This document shows, piece by piece, positions 43,231-55,600 of a stretch of 64,000 nucleotides of DNA. How positions within the stretch are numbered: the first letter of the stretch is position 1; each line of letters starts with the position of its first letter. Below the pieces are notes generated by a model. The model was not told the DNA's origin. It did no database searches and worked only from the letters and a program-made list of their open reading frames with translations. The position numbers were made by a program, and so were the translations under genes. The stretch is from the NCBI GenBank assembly GCA_018350325.1, contig JAEVLN010000007.1, forward strand, positions 4,287,607 through 4,351,606, written 5' to 3'. Origin of the DNA: Globodera rostochiensis. Lineage: Eukaryota > Nematoda > Chromadorea > Rhabditida > Heteroderidae.

Positions 43231-44530
43231 TCAACGCCTTGGACCTCTCTGTCGGCGCGGATCAACCGGGCGTCCGTGCCATGGTCTGATAGGCCATCGA
43301 ACCTGGATCTGACAGAAAATGCAATTGAAATAAAAAAGTTAAACAGAATAAAAGATTTACCCGGTTGAGCGGCATTGCGCGGGCTTGTGCCACTGGATTT
43401 TGGGCAGCAAATTGTTGTTGAGCATGTTGCAACTGAAAAAATCGGACAATTATAATGGAACTTTGGGGTTGGGCATAAAAAAACTACAAGCAGTGGCGGA
43501 GGCGGCATGTGCACAGGATGGAACTAAAAAAATGCGAAACATTAGAGCTTGCGTTGTTATGTTAGCACAACTACCGCAACCGGCGGCGGTTGCATGTGAA
43601 ACCGATGCTGCTGCAAACCCTATAAATCAGAAATTACAACAGGATATCAGGTGGCGGACAACACTACCGGTGGAGGGGGTTGCATGAAAAGCTGTTGAAA
43701 CTAAAAAAAGCTCGGAATTTTTGAACCGAATTTTGGTGTGAGCAAAAAAACTACCGCTGGCGGTGGAGGATGCATGTAGAACCGATGTCCCGCCGGCGGC
43801 GGAGGCGGCCAAAAAAAGCGTTGGTCAACGTGTGGCAAATGTGGAATATGAAATGGATGTTCCTGAAAAAAAAAGCTCTGAATATTAGAAAAAAGTTTGG
43901 TCTGGCACGAAACTACCTGCAGATGAGGTGGTGGTGGTGGTAGGTAGACATGGTGCATCTGAATAAATGCTCAAAATTAAAACTGAGTTTTTGGTTTGGA
44001 ACTCGACCACTTGCGGGGGAGGTGGGGGCGGCATGTGCACATTTGGCAAATAAACAAGATTCTAGAAGACAGAACAGAGAAAATAGCCGGAGATCCGAAT
44101 AAGCTACCTGATGATGGAGCGGTTCTGGGCCTAAGTCTACATCTTCCGCAAAACCATCATCATTTTCTTGCTCAATGCCGGGTGGCGGGGGTTCATTGCC
44201 TGCAATAGCTTTCGATTCATGTGTTTCGGTTCCTTAGATTTACGGGCCTAACCATAGTTCTGTGGTGGCGCGATGTCTTGGCCTATTACAGGTATAGGCA
44301 GTTGAACTTCTGCCAGGATTGGTGGCGGGGAGCCGGGAGGTGTCGGCATGGGCTTGGGACGATTTTTTAACACCCAGTCACTAAATTACGGGGCAATAGT
44401 CCAAAATGGGAAATAAGTGGTATTACTTAAACGAAGCCAGAATTTGCGGGTCGTATGCCACTGTGGCATTAAAGCGTGTAACGTCTTCAAAATAGAGCGG
44501 GCCGTAGCCCTTAGAAAAGTTGAACGCCAT
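43231..44530 (-). CDS. Proline-rich protein built from duplicated microexons
   Basis: Eleven exons can be joined in one frame: 44,427-44,530; 44,253-44,380; 44,108-44,199; 44,011-44,061; 43,917-43,958; 43,755-43,862; 43,668-43,700; 43,575-43,619; 43,488-43,523; 43,361-43,432; 43,231-43,308 (262 residues). The N-terminus (MAFNFSKGYGPLYFEDV) is followed by P-rich and acidic parts. Then come exons 4-9, each carrying a HMPPPP-type motif (VHMPPPPPPQ, YMHPPPPA, FMQPPPP, HMQPPP), separated by similar introns of about 50 bp, most beginning GTAGTT. Splices after exon 3 are all phase 0, so exons can be lost or gained without frameshift. The C-terminus is basic (RPWHGRPVDPRRQRGPRR). It could bind SH3/WW-type or profilin-like partners, or nucleic acid. 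I do not recognise the family. Confidence 0.65.
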
Positions 44531-44820
44531 TTTAGTAATTTTGGCTGAAAATCGGGTCGGCATTTAGAAAGACATAATAGAGAGAAAACTTTTAGGGGTA
44601 TAACGGGTGAAAAAATAAGTGCCTTTTAAGAATGCCAACGATAGCAAACAGAAAAAAATGAAATGCCTTTTAATAAATTCGGTTGAATCGGTTCGACATA
44701 GGAGAACAGAATAGAGAGAAAGAAAAATAAAGGAATATAGCCGGTGAAAAATAATGTGCGTTTTAAGAATGCATAAAATAGCAATGGAAAAAAAGAATTG
44801 CCTTTTAATTTAATCGGCTA
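44531..44820. repeat. Tandem duplication upstream of the proline-rich gene
   Basis: Two copies of about 140 bp (roughly 44,560-44,695 and 44,696-44,825) share AATAGAGAGAAA, TTTTAAGAATGC, AATAGCAA and TTGCCTTTTAAT. They lie in the region where the promoter of the 262-residue gene would be expected. No gene is seen. Confidence 0.6.
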
Positions 44821-45284
44821 AAATTAGGAGGGAATTTAAAACGACTGAATATGGCTAATGGTAGAGTTAAGAACTTGCCTGATACGCCCCGTCCATGTTG
44901 ATGTGCCAGCCGCCCCGCCCATTTCCTATTGTGCCAAAAACGACCCTGAAAATACGGACGAACTTGAATGATTAATTTGAAGAGGCCAATCGGATGAATG
45001 ACAGGTAGCAGCATGAAAAAAAAGCTGCAAACAAATTTGACGGTCGGAGGCACGAAGTGCCCTCCTCCGCGTCACGTTAAAGTTGTAATGCAACGCCAAA
45101 TATTTGAAATTGGACGGATAAAATAATGCCGACTCAACGAATGGTCTGCCCCGGAGCAAAATGGTCTCCCTCGCATACTTTGATTGACAGGTCTCGGCCA
45201 TAAAAAACTGCGCCCGTGACGGGTGTGAAAAGGGTGATTAATGAGTTTGTGCGTTTCGCGAATTTGGAACTTTGAAATTGTCAT
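44805..45284 (-). CDS. Possible small basic protein, exon structure unresolved
   Basis: Three overlapping minus-strand frames begin with ATG at 45,284, 45,201 and 45,053 (70, 91 and 82 codons). They contain gene-like basic segments (RHGRSFLWPRPVNQ, MAETCQSKYARETILLRGR, QGRFWHNRKWAGRLAHQHGRG). GC content is higher than in the flanks. One possible splice removes about 80 bp with a weak GTCAAA donor and an AAG acceptor, joining the second and third frames. The last segment is Gly/Arg/aromatic-rich, vaguely like small basic core peptides of adenovirus-like elements. I could not settle a single structure. Confidence 0.3.
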
Positions 45285-45398
45285 GAATTTTTTTAGTTGA
45301 TTAATGGGTTTTTTAAAAGGAGGAAATACGGAGGCATGTAAATATGGAAAATAAGATTTTGGACATGGTTTTAAGTCGGGTTTTTTTGGCCCGGGATT

Positions 45399-46474
45399 CT
45401 ATTTCCTTTCAATATCCGAATCTTTTACCCATGTGTTTGGTTTATTTGTTTCTATTAGCCATCGTACCAAATGTTCTTTGATACCTCCTCGAATTCGTGT
45501 TTTTAAGATCTCAGCAAGTCCTGCGTCTTCGGATACCCTTACAAGTTCTTGATTATAGAATATACCTTTTATGCTTTCACCGTTAAGATCTTCAATACGA
45601 TAAGATTGGGGAACAGTCTGCAGAACTTTTGCAATTTTAAATAATTCCTCTGTAAAATTCGGGTAATATCCTTTTGTAAAGGTTCCCTTTTCTTTTGTAA
45701 TACGAACCGTTTCTCCGATTTTAAATTTTGGTTCAATTTTTGGCATTTCTTTTTCACCGTACATTTTTTCCCATAAGGCTCTGGCATTTTCAAAACTTAC
45801 AGAGGTTGGTTTCATCCCCGTTGTTCGATGAACACTATTATTTAGGTTTTTAACAATTTCATCTATAACATCCACCCACCTATGGGTATTATTCTGTGTA
45901 AAGAATCTATAGAGACGCTCTTTTATTGTTCGATTAGCCCTTTCCACAACGCCGGCATGGAGATGGGGGCTATACATGACATGTTTTATTATGGTTTTGA
46001 CTTTGAAATATTTTTTCATTTTATTTGCCTGAAATTCTAACCCACTATCGCTATATATTTTTAGTGGTAAGACATTTGCTTTTTTGAAGACTTTTTCAAA
46101 GGCCTCTATCACATCCTCACTTCTTTTTGACTTCACCGGGGCAACAAAAAGCATTCGGCTCAGAACCTCTATGCAGACTAATAATATTTATACCCGTTGT
46201 TATATTGTTTTAATTGGTCAAAAATACACAGATCGCATTGCCAATCGGTATGAAACCCACTAGGGACTGTCTTTAACCTGGGTTTTGGTTTTCTAATAGG
46301 TTTATGGAGAGTGTAAGTTTTTTGTTTTTCGAGAAAATTGGTAACGTGCTCCATTTTAATTTTTGGATTTACCTTCCTTGCTTCTTCTAAAATTTTATTT
46401 ATTCCTGCAAAACTCGCCGGAGATTTGAGATCGTAATAAACTTTTGATAAAATTTTATCTATAGCCTTGCCCAT
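45399..46474 (-). pseudogene. int: Polinton-type DDE integrase with chromodomain, frameshifted
   Basis: Two overlapping-frame parts form one integrase. The first (46,178-46,474) has the N-terminal helical region (KVYYDLKSPASFAGI, EKQKTYTLHKP) and the first catalytic Asp (FHTDWQCDL). The second (45,399-46,154) has the second Asp (IYSDSGLEF), the Glu about 34 residues later (AGVVERANRT), an SH3-like stretch (FKIGETVRITKEKG) and a C-terminal chromodomain (ILKTRIRGGIKEHLVRW, ending KPNTWVKDSDI). The frame is lost by one base in an AT-only run at about 46,180-46,187. Otherwise there is no decay. It would insert the element into chromatin. The shift may be an inactivating mutation, a sequencing error or, less likely, programmed. 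Confidence 0.8.
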
Positions 46475-46539
46475 ATTGTTGGTTTAAAAAGCTTCTTTTC
46501 TCGAATGATGCCGATTGTTTTTATAGGTTTTATACGGAC

Positions 46540-46655
46540 AACGGGTCGGGATTTTGGGGGGCGGGATTTGGGGCGGGCGGTGGGGAAGGGATTTGGGGCG
46601 AATTGGGGCGGGCGGTGGGGAAGGGATTCGGGGCGAATTTGGGGCGGGATTCGTC
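46540..46655 (+). repeat. G-rich minisatellite at the right end of the element
   Basis: A unit of about 36-38 bp, GGGGCGGGCGGTGGGGAAGG followed by GATTYGGGGCGAATT, is repeated about two to three times with partial copies. It ends 12 bp before the satellite resumes. Multiple GGGG runs could form quadruplexes. Confidence 0.75.
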
Positions 46656-46667
46656 GTGTAACACTTC

Positions 46668-46672
46668 TAATA
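46668..46672. repeat. Putative target-site duplication, right
   Basis: TAATA, matching 32,215-32,219. The bases before it (CACTTC) are element, those after it are normal satellite. Confidence 0.6.
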
Positions 46673-49600
46673 TATAATAACTACGTAAATTTATATACGC
46701 TCAAGTGAGTTATATTCTTTTGTATTTTAAAATTCTTTTACTGGCTAACAATTTGAAGGCATTGTCGCATATAGACAGGCGCCTTTTGGATTGCCAATGG
46801 CGTTCAACCCATCAGAAGATAGAGAGCATTGAGCCCTTTCCAAAAAATATAATCTCATTGCAATTGAAGCTTATTCGGCTGAGATATAGGCAAATAAACA
46901 ATGTTGATATAAATTTGTTGACAAATTGGCAGCATCTTATTTAAAGAACACAAATATATAAGCGCCTATTAGTAAATTGAAACATGGACGTCTCTTTTTA
47001 GAATGTGTGATCTCTGCACTGTAATGCACTCAAATCAGTTTGTAATTCAGTTTACAGAAGAGCTATGATTTCAAATTTTTCACCATGATATAGTCGATTT
47101 TGTGCTCTATTTAATATATAATAACTAGGTAAATTTATATACGCTCAAGTGAGTTATATTCTTTTGTATTTTAAAATTCTTTTACTGGCTAACAATTTGA
47201 AGGCATTGTCGCATATAGACAGGCGCCTTTTGGATTGCCAATGGCGTTCAACCCATCAGAAGATAGAGAGCATTGAGCCCTTTCCAAAAAATATAATCTC
47301 ATTGCAATTGAAGCTTATTCGGCTGAGATATAGGCAAATAAACAATGTTGATATAAATTTGTTGACAAATTGGCAGCATCTTATTTAAAGAACACAAATA
47401 TATAAGCGCCTATTAGTAAATTGAAACATGGACGTCTCTTTTTAGAATGTGTGATCTCTGCACTGTAATGCACTCAAATCAGTTTGTAATTCAGTTTACA
47501 GAAGAGCTATGATTTCAAATTGTACACCATGATATAGTCGATTTTGTGCTCTATTTAATATATAATAACTACGTAAATTTATATACGCTCAAGTGAGTTA
47601 TATTCTTTTGTATTTTAAAATTCTTTTACTGGCTAACAATTTGAAGGCATTGTCGCATATAGACAGGCGCCTTTTGGATTGCCAATGGCGTTCAACCCAT
47701 CAGAAGATAGAGAGCATTGAGCCCTTTCCAAAAAATATAATCTCATTGCAATTGAAGCTTATTCGGCTGAGATATAGGCAAATAAACAATGTTGATATAA
47801 ATTTGTTGACAAATTGGCAGCATCTTATTTAAAGAACACAAATATATAAGCGCCTATTAGTAAATTGAAACATGGACGTCTCTTTTTAGAATGTGTGATC
47901 TCTGCACTGTAATGCACTCAAATCAGTTTGTAATTCAGTTTACAGAAGAGCTATGATTTCAAATTGTACACCATGATATAGTCGATTTTGTGCTCTATTT
48001 AATATATAATAACTACGTAAATTTATATACGCTCAAGTGAGTTATATTCTTTTGTATTTTAAAATTCTTTTACTGGCTAACAATTTGAAGGCATTGTCGC
48101 ATATAGACAGGCGCCTTTTGGATTGCCAATGGCGTTCAACCCATCAGAAGATAGAGAGCATTGAGCCCTTTCCAAAAAATATAATCTCATTGCAATTGAA
48201 GCTTATTCGGCTGAGATATAGGCAAATAAACAATGTTGATATAAATTTGTTGACAAATTGGCAGCATCTTATTTAAAGAACACAAATATATAAGCGCCTA
48301 TTAGTAAATTGAAACATGGACGTCTCTTTTTAGAATGTGTGATCTCTGCACTGTAATGCACTCAAATCAGTTTGTAATTCAGTTTACAGAAGAGCTATGA
48401 TTTCAAATTGTACACCATGATATAGTCGATTTTGTGCTCTATTTAATATATAATAACTACGTAAATTTATATACGCTCAAGTGAGTTATATTCTTTTGTA
48501 TTTTAAAATTCTTTTACTGGCTAACAATTTGAAGGCATTGTCGCATATAGACAGGCGCCTTTTGGATTGCCAATGGCGTTCAACCCATCAGAAGATAGAG
48601 AGCATTGAGCCCTTTCCAAAAAATATAATCTCATTGCAATTGAAGCTTATTCGGCTGAGATATAGGCAAATAAACAATGTTGATATAAATTTGTTGACAA
48701 ATTGGCAGCATCTTATTTAAAGAACACAAATATATAAGCGCCTATTAGTAAATTGAAACATGGACGTCTCTTTTTAGAATGTGTGATCTCTGCACTGTAA
48801 TGCACTCAAATCAGTTTGTAATTCAGTTTACAGAAGAGCTATGATTTCAAATTGTACACCATGATATAGTCGATTTTGTGCTCTATTTAATATATAATAA
48901 CTACGTAAATTTATATACGCTCAAGTGAGTTATATTCTTTTGTATTTTAAAATTCTTTTACTGGCTAACAATTTGAAGGCATTGTCGCATATAGACAGGC
49001 GCCTTTTGGATTGCCAATGGCGTTCAACCCATCAGAAGATAGAGAGCATTGAGCCCTTTCCAAAAAATATAATCTCATTGCAATTGAAGCTTATTCGGCT
49101 GAGATATAGGCAAATAAACAATGTTGATATAAATTTGTTGACAAATTGGCAGCATCTTATTTAAAGAACACAAATATATAAGCGCCTATTAGTAAATTGA
49201 AACATGGACGTCTCTTTTTAGAATGTGTGATCTCTGCACTGTAATGCACTCAAATCAGTTTGTAATTCAGTTTACAGAAGAGCTATGATTTCAAATTGTA
49301 CACCATGATATAGTCGATTTTGTGCTCTATTTAATATATAATAACTACGTAAATTTATATACGCTCAAGTGAGTTATATTCTTTTGTATTTTAAAATTCT
49401 TTTACTGGCTAACAATTTGAAGGCATTGTCGCATATAGACAGGCGCCTTTTGGATTGCCAATGGCGTTCAACCCATCAGAAGATAGAGAGCATTGAGCCC
49501 TTTCCAAAAAATATAATCTCATTGCAATTGAAGCTTATTCGGCTGAGATATAGGCAAATAAACAATGTTGATATAAATTTGTTGACAAATTGGCAGCATC

Positions 49601-52600
49601 TTATTTAAAGAACACAAATATATAAGCGCCTATTAGTAAATTGAAACATGGACGTCTCTTTTTAGAATGTGTGATCTCTGCACTGTAATGCACTCAAATC
49701 AGTTTGTAATTCAGTTTACAGAAGAGCTATGATTTCAAATTGTACACCATGATATAGTCGATTTTGTGCTCTATTTAATATATAATAACTACGTAAATTT
49801 ATATACGCTCAAGTGAGTTATATTCTTTTGTATTTTAAAATTCTTTTACTGGCTAACAATTTGAAGGCATTGTCGCATATAGACAGGCGCCTTTTGGATT
49901 GCCAATGGCGTTCAACCCATCAGAAGATAGAGAGCATTGAGCCCTTTCCAAAAAATATAATCTCATTGCAATTGAAGCTTATTCGGCTGAGATATAGGCA
50001 AATAAACAATGTTGATATAAATTTGTTGACAAATTGGCAGCATCTTATTTAAAGAACACAAATATATAAGCGCCTATTAGTAAATTGAAACATGGACGTC
50101 TCTTTTTAGAATGTGTGATCTCTGCACTGTAATGCACTCAAATCAGTTTGTAATTCAGTTTACAGAAGAGCTATGATTTCAAATTGTACACCATGATATA
50201 GTCGATTTTGTGCTCTATTTAATATATAATAACTACGTAAATTTATATACGCTCAAGTGAGTTATATTCTTTTGTATTTTAAAATTCTTTTACTGGCTAA
50301 CAATTTGAAGGCATTGTCGCATATAGACAGGCGCCTTTTGGATTGCCAATGGCGTTCAACCCATCAGAAGATAGAGAGCATTGAGCCCTTTCCAAAAAAT
50401 ATAATCTCATTGCAATTGAAGCTTATTCGGCTGAGATATAGGCAAATAAACAATGTTGATATAAATTTGTTGACAAATTGGCAGCATCTTATTTAAAGAA
50501 CACAAATATATAAGCGCCTATTAGTAAATTGAAACATGGACGTCTCTTTTTAGAATGTGTGATCTCTGCACTGTAATGCACTCAAATCAGTTTGTAATTC
50601 AGTTTACAGAAGAGCTATGATTTCAAATTGTACACCATGATATAGTCGATTTTGTGCTCTATTTAATATATAATAACTACGTAAATTTATATACGCTCAA
50701 GTGAGTTATATTCTTTTGTATTTTAAAATTCTTTTACTGGCTAACAATTTGAAGGCATTGTCGCATATAGACAGGCGCCTTTTGGATTGCCAATGGCGTT
50801 CAACCCATCAGAAGATAGAGAGCATTGAGCCCTTTCCAAAAAATATAATCTCATTGCAATTGAAGCTTATTCGGCTGAGATATAGGCAAATAAACAATGT
50901 TGATATAAATTTGTTGACAAATTGGCAGCATCTTATTTAAAGAACACAAATATATAAGCGCCTATTAGTAAATTGAAACATGGACGTCTCTTTTTAGAAT
51001 GTGTGATCTCTGCACTGTAATGCACTCAAATCAGTTTGTAATTCAGTTTACAGAAGAGCTATGATTTCAAATTGTACACCATGATATAGTCGATTTTGTG
51101 CTCTATTTAATATATAATAACTACGTAAATTTATATACGCTCAAGTGAGTTATATTCTTTTGTATTTTAAAATTCTTTTACTGGCTAACAATTTGAAGGC
51201 ATTGTCGCATATAGACAGGCGCCTTTTGGATTGCCAATGGCGTTCAACCCATCAGAAGATAGAGAGCATTGAGCCCTTTCCAAAAAATATAATCTCATTG
51301 CAATTGAAGCTTATTCGGCTGAGATATAGGCAAATAAACAATGTTGATATAAATTTGTTGACAAATTGGCAGCATCTTATTTAAAGAACACAAATATATA
51401 AGCGCCTATTAGTAAATTGAAACATGGACGTCTCTTTTTAGAATGTGTGATCTCTGCACTGTAATGCACTCAAATCAGTTTGTAATTCAGTTTACAGAAG
51501 AGCTATGATTTCAAATTGTACACCATGATATAGTCGATTTTGTGCTCTATTTAATATATAATAACTACGTAAATTTATATACGCTCAAGTGAGTTATATT
51601 CTTTTGTATTTTAAAATTCTTTTACTGGCTAACAATTTGAAGGCATTGTCGCATATAGACAGGCGCCTTTTGGATTGCCAATGGCGTTCAACCCATCAGA
51701 AGATAGAGAGCATTGAGCCCTTTCCAAAAAATATAATCTCATTGCAATTGAAGCTTATTCGGCTGAGATATAGGCAAATAAACAATGTTGATATAAATTT
51801 GTTGACAAATTGGCAGCATCTTATTTAAAGAACACAAATATATAAGCGCCTATTAGTAAATTGAAACATGGACGTCTCTTTTTAGAATGTGTGATCTCTG
51901 CACTGTAATGCACTCAAATCAGTTTGTAATTCAGTTTACAGAAGAGCTATGATTTCAAATTGTACACCATGATATAGTCGATTTTGTGCTCTATTTAATA
52001 TATAATAACTACGTAAATTTATATACGCTCAAGTGAGTTATATTCTTTTGTATTTTAAAATTCTTTTACTGGCTAACAATTTGAAGGCATTGTCGCATAT
52101 AGACAGGCGCCTTTTGGATTGCCAATGGCGTTCAACCCATCAGAAGATAGAGAGCATTGAGCCCTTTCCAAAAAATATAATCTCATTGCAATTGAAGCTT
52201 ATTCGGCTGAGATATAGGCAAATAAACAATGTTGATATAAATTTGTTGACAAATTGGCAGCATCTTATTTAAAGAACACAAATATATAAGCGCCTATTAG
52301 TAAATTGAAACATGGACGTCTCTTTTTAGAATGTGTGATCTCTGCACTGTAATGCACTCAAATCAGTTTGTAATTCAGTTTACAGAAGAGCTATGATTTC
52401 AAATTGTACACCATGATATAGTCGATTTTGTGCTCTATTTAATATATAATAACTACGTAAATTTATATACGCTCAAGTGAGTTATATTCTTTTGTATTTT
52501 AAAATTCTTTTACTGGCTAACAATTTGAAGGCATTGTCGCATATAGACAGGCGCCTTTTGGATTGCCAATGGCGTTCAACCCATCAGAAGATAGAGAGCA

Positions 52601-55600
52601 TTGAGCCCTTTCCAAAAAATATAATCTCATTGCAATTGAAGCTTATTCGGCTGAGATATAGGCAAATAAACAATGTTGATATAAATTTGTTGACAAATTG
52701 GCAGCATCTTATTTAAAGAACACAAATATATAAGCGCCTATTAGTAAATTGAAACATGGACGTCTCTTTTTAGAATGTGTGATCTCTGCACTGTAATGCA
52801 CTCAAATCAGTTTGTAATTCAGTTTACAGAAGAGCTATGATTTCAAATTGTACACCATGATATAGTCGATTTTGTGCTCTATTTAATATATAATAACTAC
52901 GTAAATTTATATACGCTCAAGTGAGTTATATTCTTTTGTATTTTAAAATTCTTTTACTGGCTAACAATTTGAAGGCATTGTCGCATATAGACAGGCGCCT
53001 TTTGGATTGCCAATGGCGTTCAACCCATCAGAAGATAGAGAGCATTGAGCCCTTTCCAAAAAATATAATCTCATTGCAATTGAAGCTTATTCGGCTGAGA
53101 TATAGGCAAATAAACAATGTTGATATAAATTTGTTGACAAATTGGCAGCATCTTATTTAAAGAACACAAATATATAAGCGCCTATTAGTAAATTGAAACA
53201 TGGACGTCTCTTTTTAGAATGTGTGATCTCTGCACTGTAATGCACTCAAATCAGTTTGTAATTCAGTTTACAGAAGAGCTATGATTTCAAATTGTACACC
53301 ATGATATAGTCGATTTTGTGCTCTATTTAATATATAATAACTACGTAAATTTATATACGCTCAAGTGAGTTATATTCTTTTGTATTTTAAAATTCTTTTA
53401 CTGGCTAACAATTTGAAGGCATTGTCGCATATAGACAGGCGCCTTTTGGATTGCCAATGGCGTTCAACCCATCAGAAGATAGAGAGCATTGAGCCCTTTC
53501 CAAAAAATATAATCTCATTGCAATTGAAGCTTATTCGGCTGAGATATAGGCAAATAAACAATGTTGATATAAATTTGTTGACAAATTGGCAGCATCTTAT
53601 TTAAAGAACACAAATATATAAGCGCCTATTAGTAAATTGAAACATGGACGTCTCTTTTTAGAATGTGTGATCTCTGCACTGTAATGCACTCAAATCAGTT
53701 TGTAATTCAGTTTACAGAAGAGCTATGATTTCAAATTGTACACCATGATATAGTCGATTTTGTGCTCTATTTAATATATAATAACTACGTAAATTTATAT
53801 ACGCTCAAGTGAGTTATATTCTTTTGTATTTTAAAATTCTTTTACTGGCTAACAATTTGAAGGCATTGTCGCATATAGACAGGCGCCTTTTGGATTGCCA
53901 ATGGCGTTCAACCCATCAGAAGATAGAGAGCATTGAGCCCTTTCCAAAAAATATAATCTCATTGCAATTGAAGCTTATTCGGCTGAGATATAGGCAAATA
54001 AACAATGTTGATATAAATTTGTTGACAAATTGGCAGCATCTTATTTAAAGAACACAAATATATAAGCGCCTATTAGTAAATTGAAACATGGACGTCTCTT
54101 TTTAGAATGTGTGATCTCTGCACTGTAATGCACTCAAATCAGTTTGTAATTCAGTTTACAGAAGAGCTATGATTTCAAATTGTACACCATGATATAGTCG
54201 ATTTTGTGCTCTATTTAATATATAATAACTACGTAAATTTATATACGCTCAAGTGAGTTATATTCTTTTGTATTTTAAAATTCTTTTACTGGCTAACAAT
54301 TTGAAGGCATTGTCGCATATAGACAGGCGCCTTTTGGATTGCCAATGGCGTTCAACCCATCAGAAGATAGAGAGCATTGAGCCCTTTCCAAAAAATATAA
54401 TCTCATTGCAATTGAAGCTTATTCGGCTGAGATATAGGCAAATAAACAATGTTGATATAAATTTGTTGACAAATTGGCAGCATCTTATTTAAAGAACACA
54501 AATATATAAGCGCCTATTAGTAAATTGAAACATGGACGTCTCTTTTTAGAATGTGTGATCTCTGCACTGTAATGCACTCAAATCAGTTTGTAATTCAGTT
54601 TACAGAAGAGCTATGATTTCAAATTGTACACCATGATATAGTCGATTTTGTGCTCTATTTAATATATAATAACTACGTAAATTTATATACGCTCAAGTGA
54701 GTTATATTCTTTTGTATTTTAAAATTCTTTTACTGGCTAACAATTTGAAGGCATTGTCGCATATAGACAGGCGCCTTTTGGATTGCCAATGGCGTTCAAC
54801 CCATCAGAAGATAGAGAGCATTGAGCCCTTTCCAAAAAATATAATCTCATTGCAATTGAAGCTTATTCGGCTGAGATATAGGCAAATAAACAATGTTGAT
54901 ATAAATTTGTTGACAAATTGGCAGCATCTTATTTAAAGAACACAAATATATAAGCGCCTATTAGTAAATTGAAACATGGACGTCTCTTTTTAGAATGTGT
55001 GATCTCTGCACTGTAATGCACTCAAATCAGTTTGTAATTCAGTTTACAGAAGAGCTATGATTTCAAATTGTACACCATGATATAGTCGATTTTGTGCTCT
55101 ATTTAATATATAATAACTACGTAAATTTATATACGCTCAAGTGAGTTATATTCTTTTGTATTTTAAAATTCTTTTACTGGCTAACAATTTGAAGGCATTG
55201 TCGCATATAGACAGGCGCCTTTTGGATTGCCAATGGCGTTCAACCCATCAGAAGATAGAGAGCATTGAGCCCTTTCCAAAAAATATAATCTCATTGCAAT
55301 TGAAGCTTATTCGGCTGAGATATAGGCAAATAAACAATGTTGATATAAATTTGTTGACAAATTGGCAGCATCTTATTTAAAGAACACAAATATATAAGCG
55401 CCTATTAGTAAATTGAAACATGGACGTCTCTTTTTAGAATGTGTGATCTCTGCACTGTAATGCACTCAAATCAGTTTGTAATTCAGTTTACAGAAGAGCT
55501 ATGATTTCAAATTGTACACCATGATATAGTCGATTTTGTGCTCTATTTAATATATAATAACTACGTAAATTTATATACGCTCAAGTGAGTTATATTCTTT

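Larger units (their letters stand above)
32220..46667. mobile_element. Polinton/Maverick-like element inside the 444-bp satellite
   Basis: This 14.4-kb block of unique sequence interrupts the satellite. It encodes the diagnostic Polinton pair: a protein-primed family-B DNA polymerase and a retroviral-type integrase. It also holds at least ten further probable genes. Known Polintons are 15-20 kb with long terminal inverted repeats, two capsid proteins, an FtsK/HerA-like ATPase and an adenain-like protease. None of these can be seen here. The ends show no inverted repeat: the left end carries a chromodomain gene fragment and the right end a G-rich minisatellite. It may be end-eroded, or a rearranged derivative. 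Confidence 0.75.

Noticed and set aside
43188..43958. Single-frame readings of 108 and 85 residues and + strand frames in the proline-rich gene
   Set aside because: They read through introns. The 11-exon model explains all the coding-like segments in one frame.
32220..46667. Terminal inverted repeats of the element
   Set aside because: I compared the first and last few hundred bases in reverse complement and saw no match.
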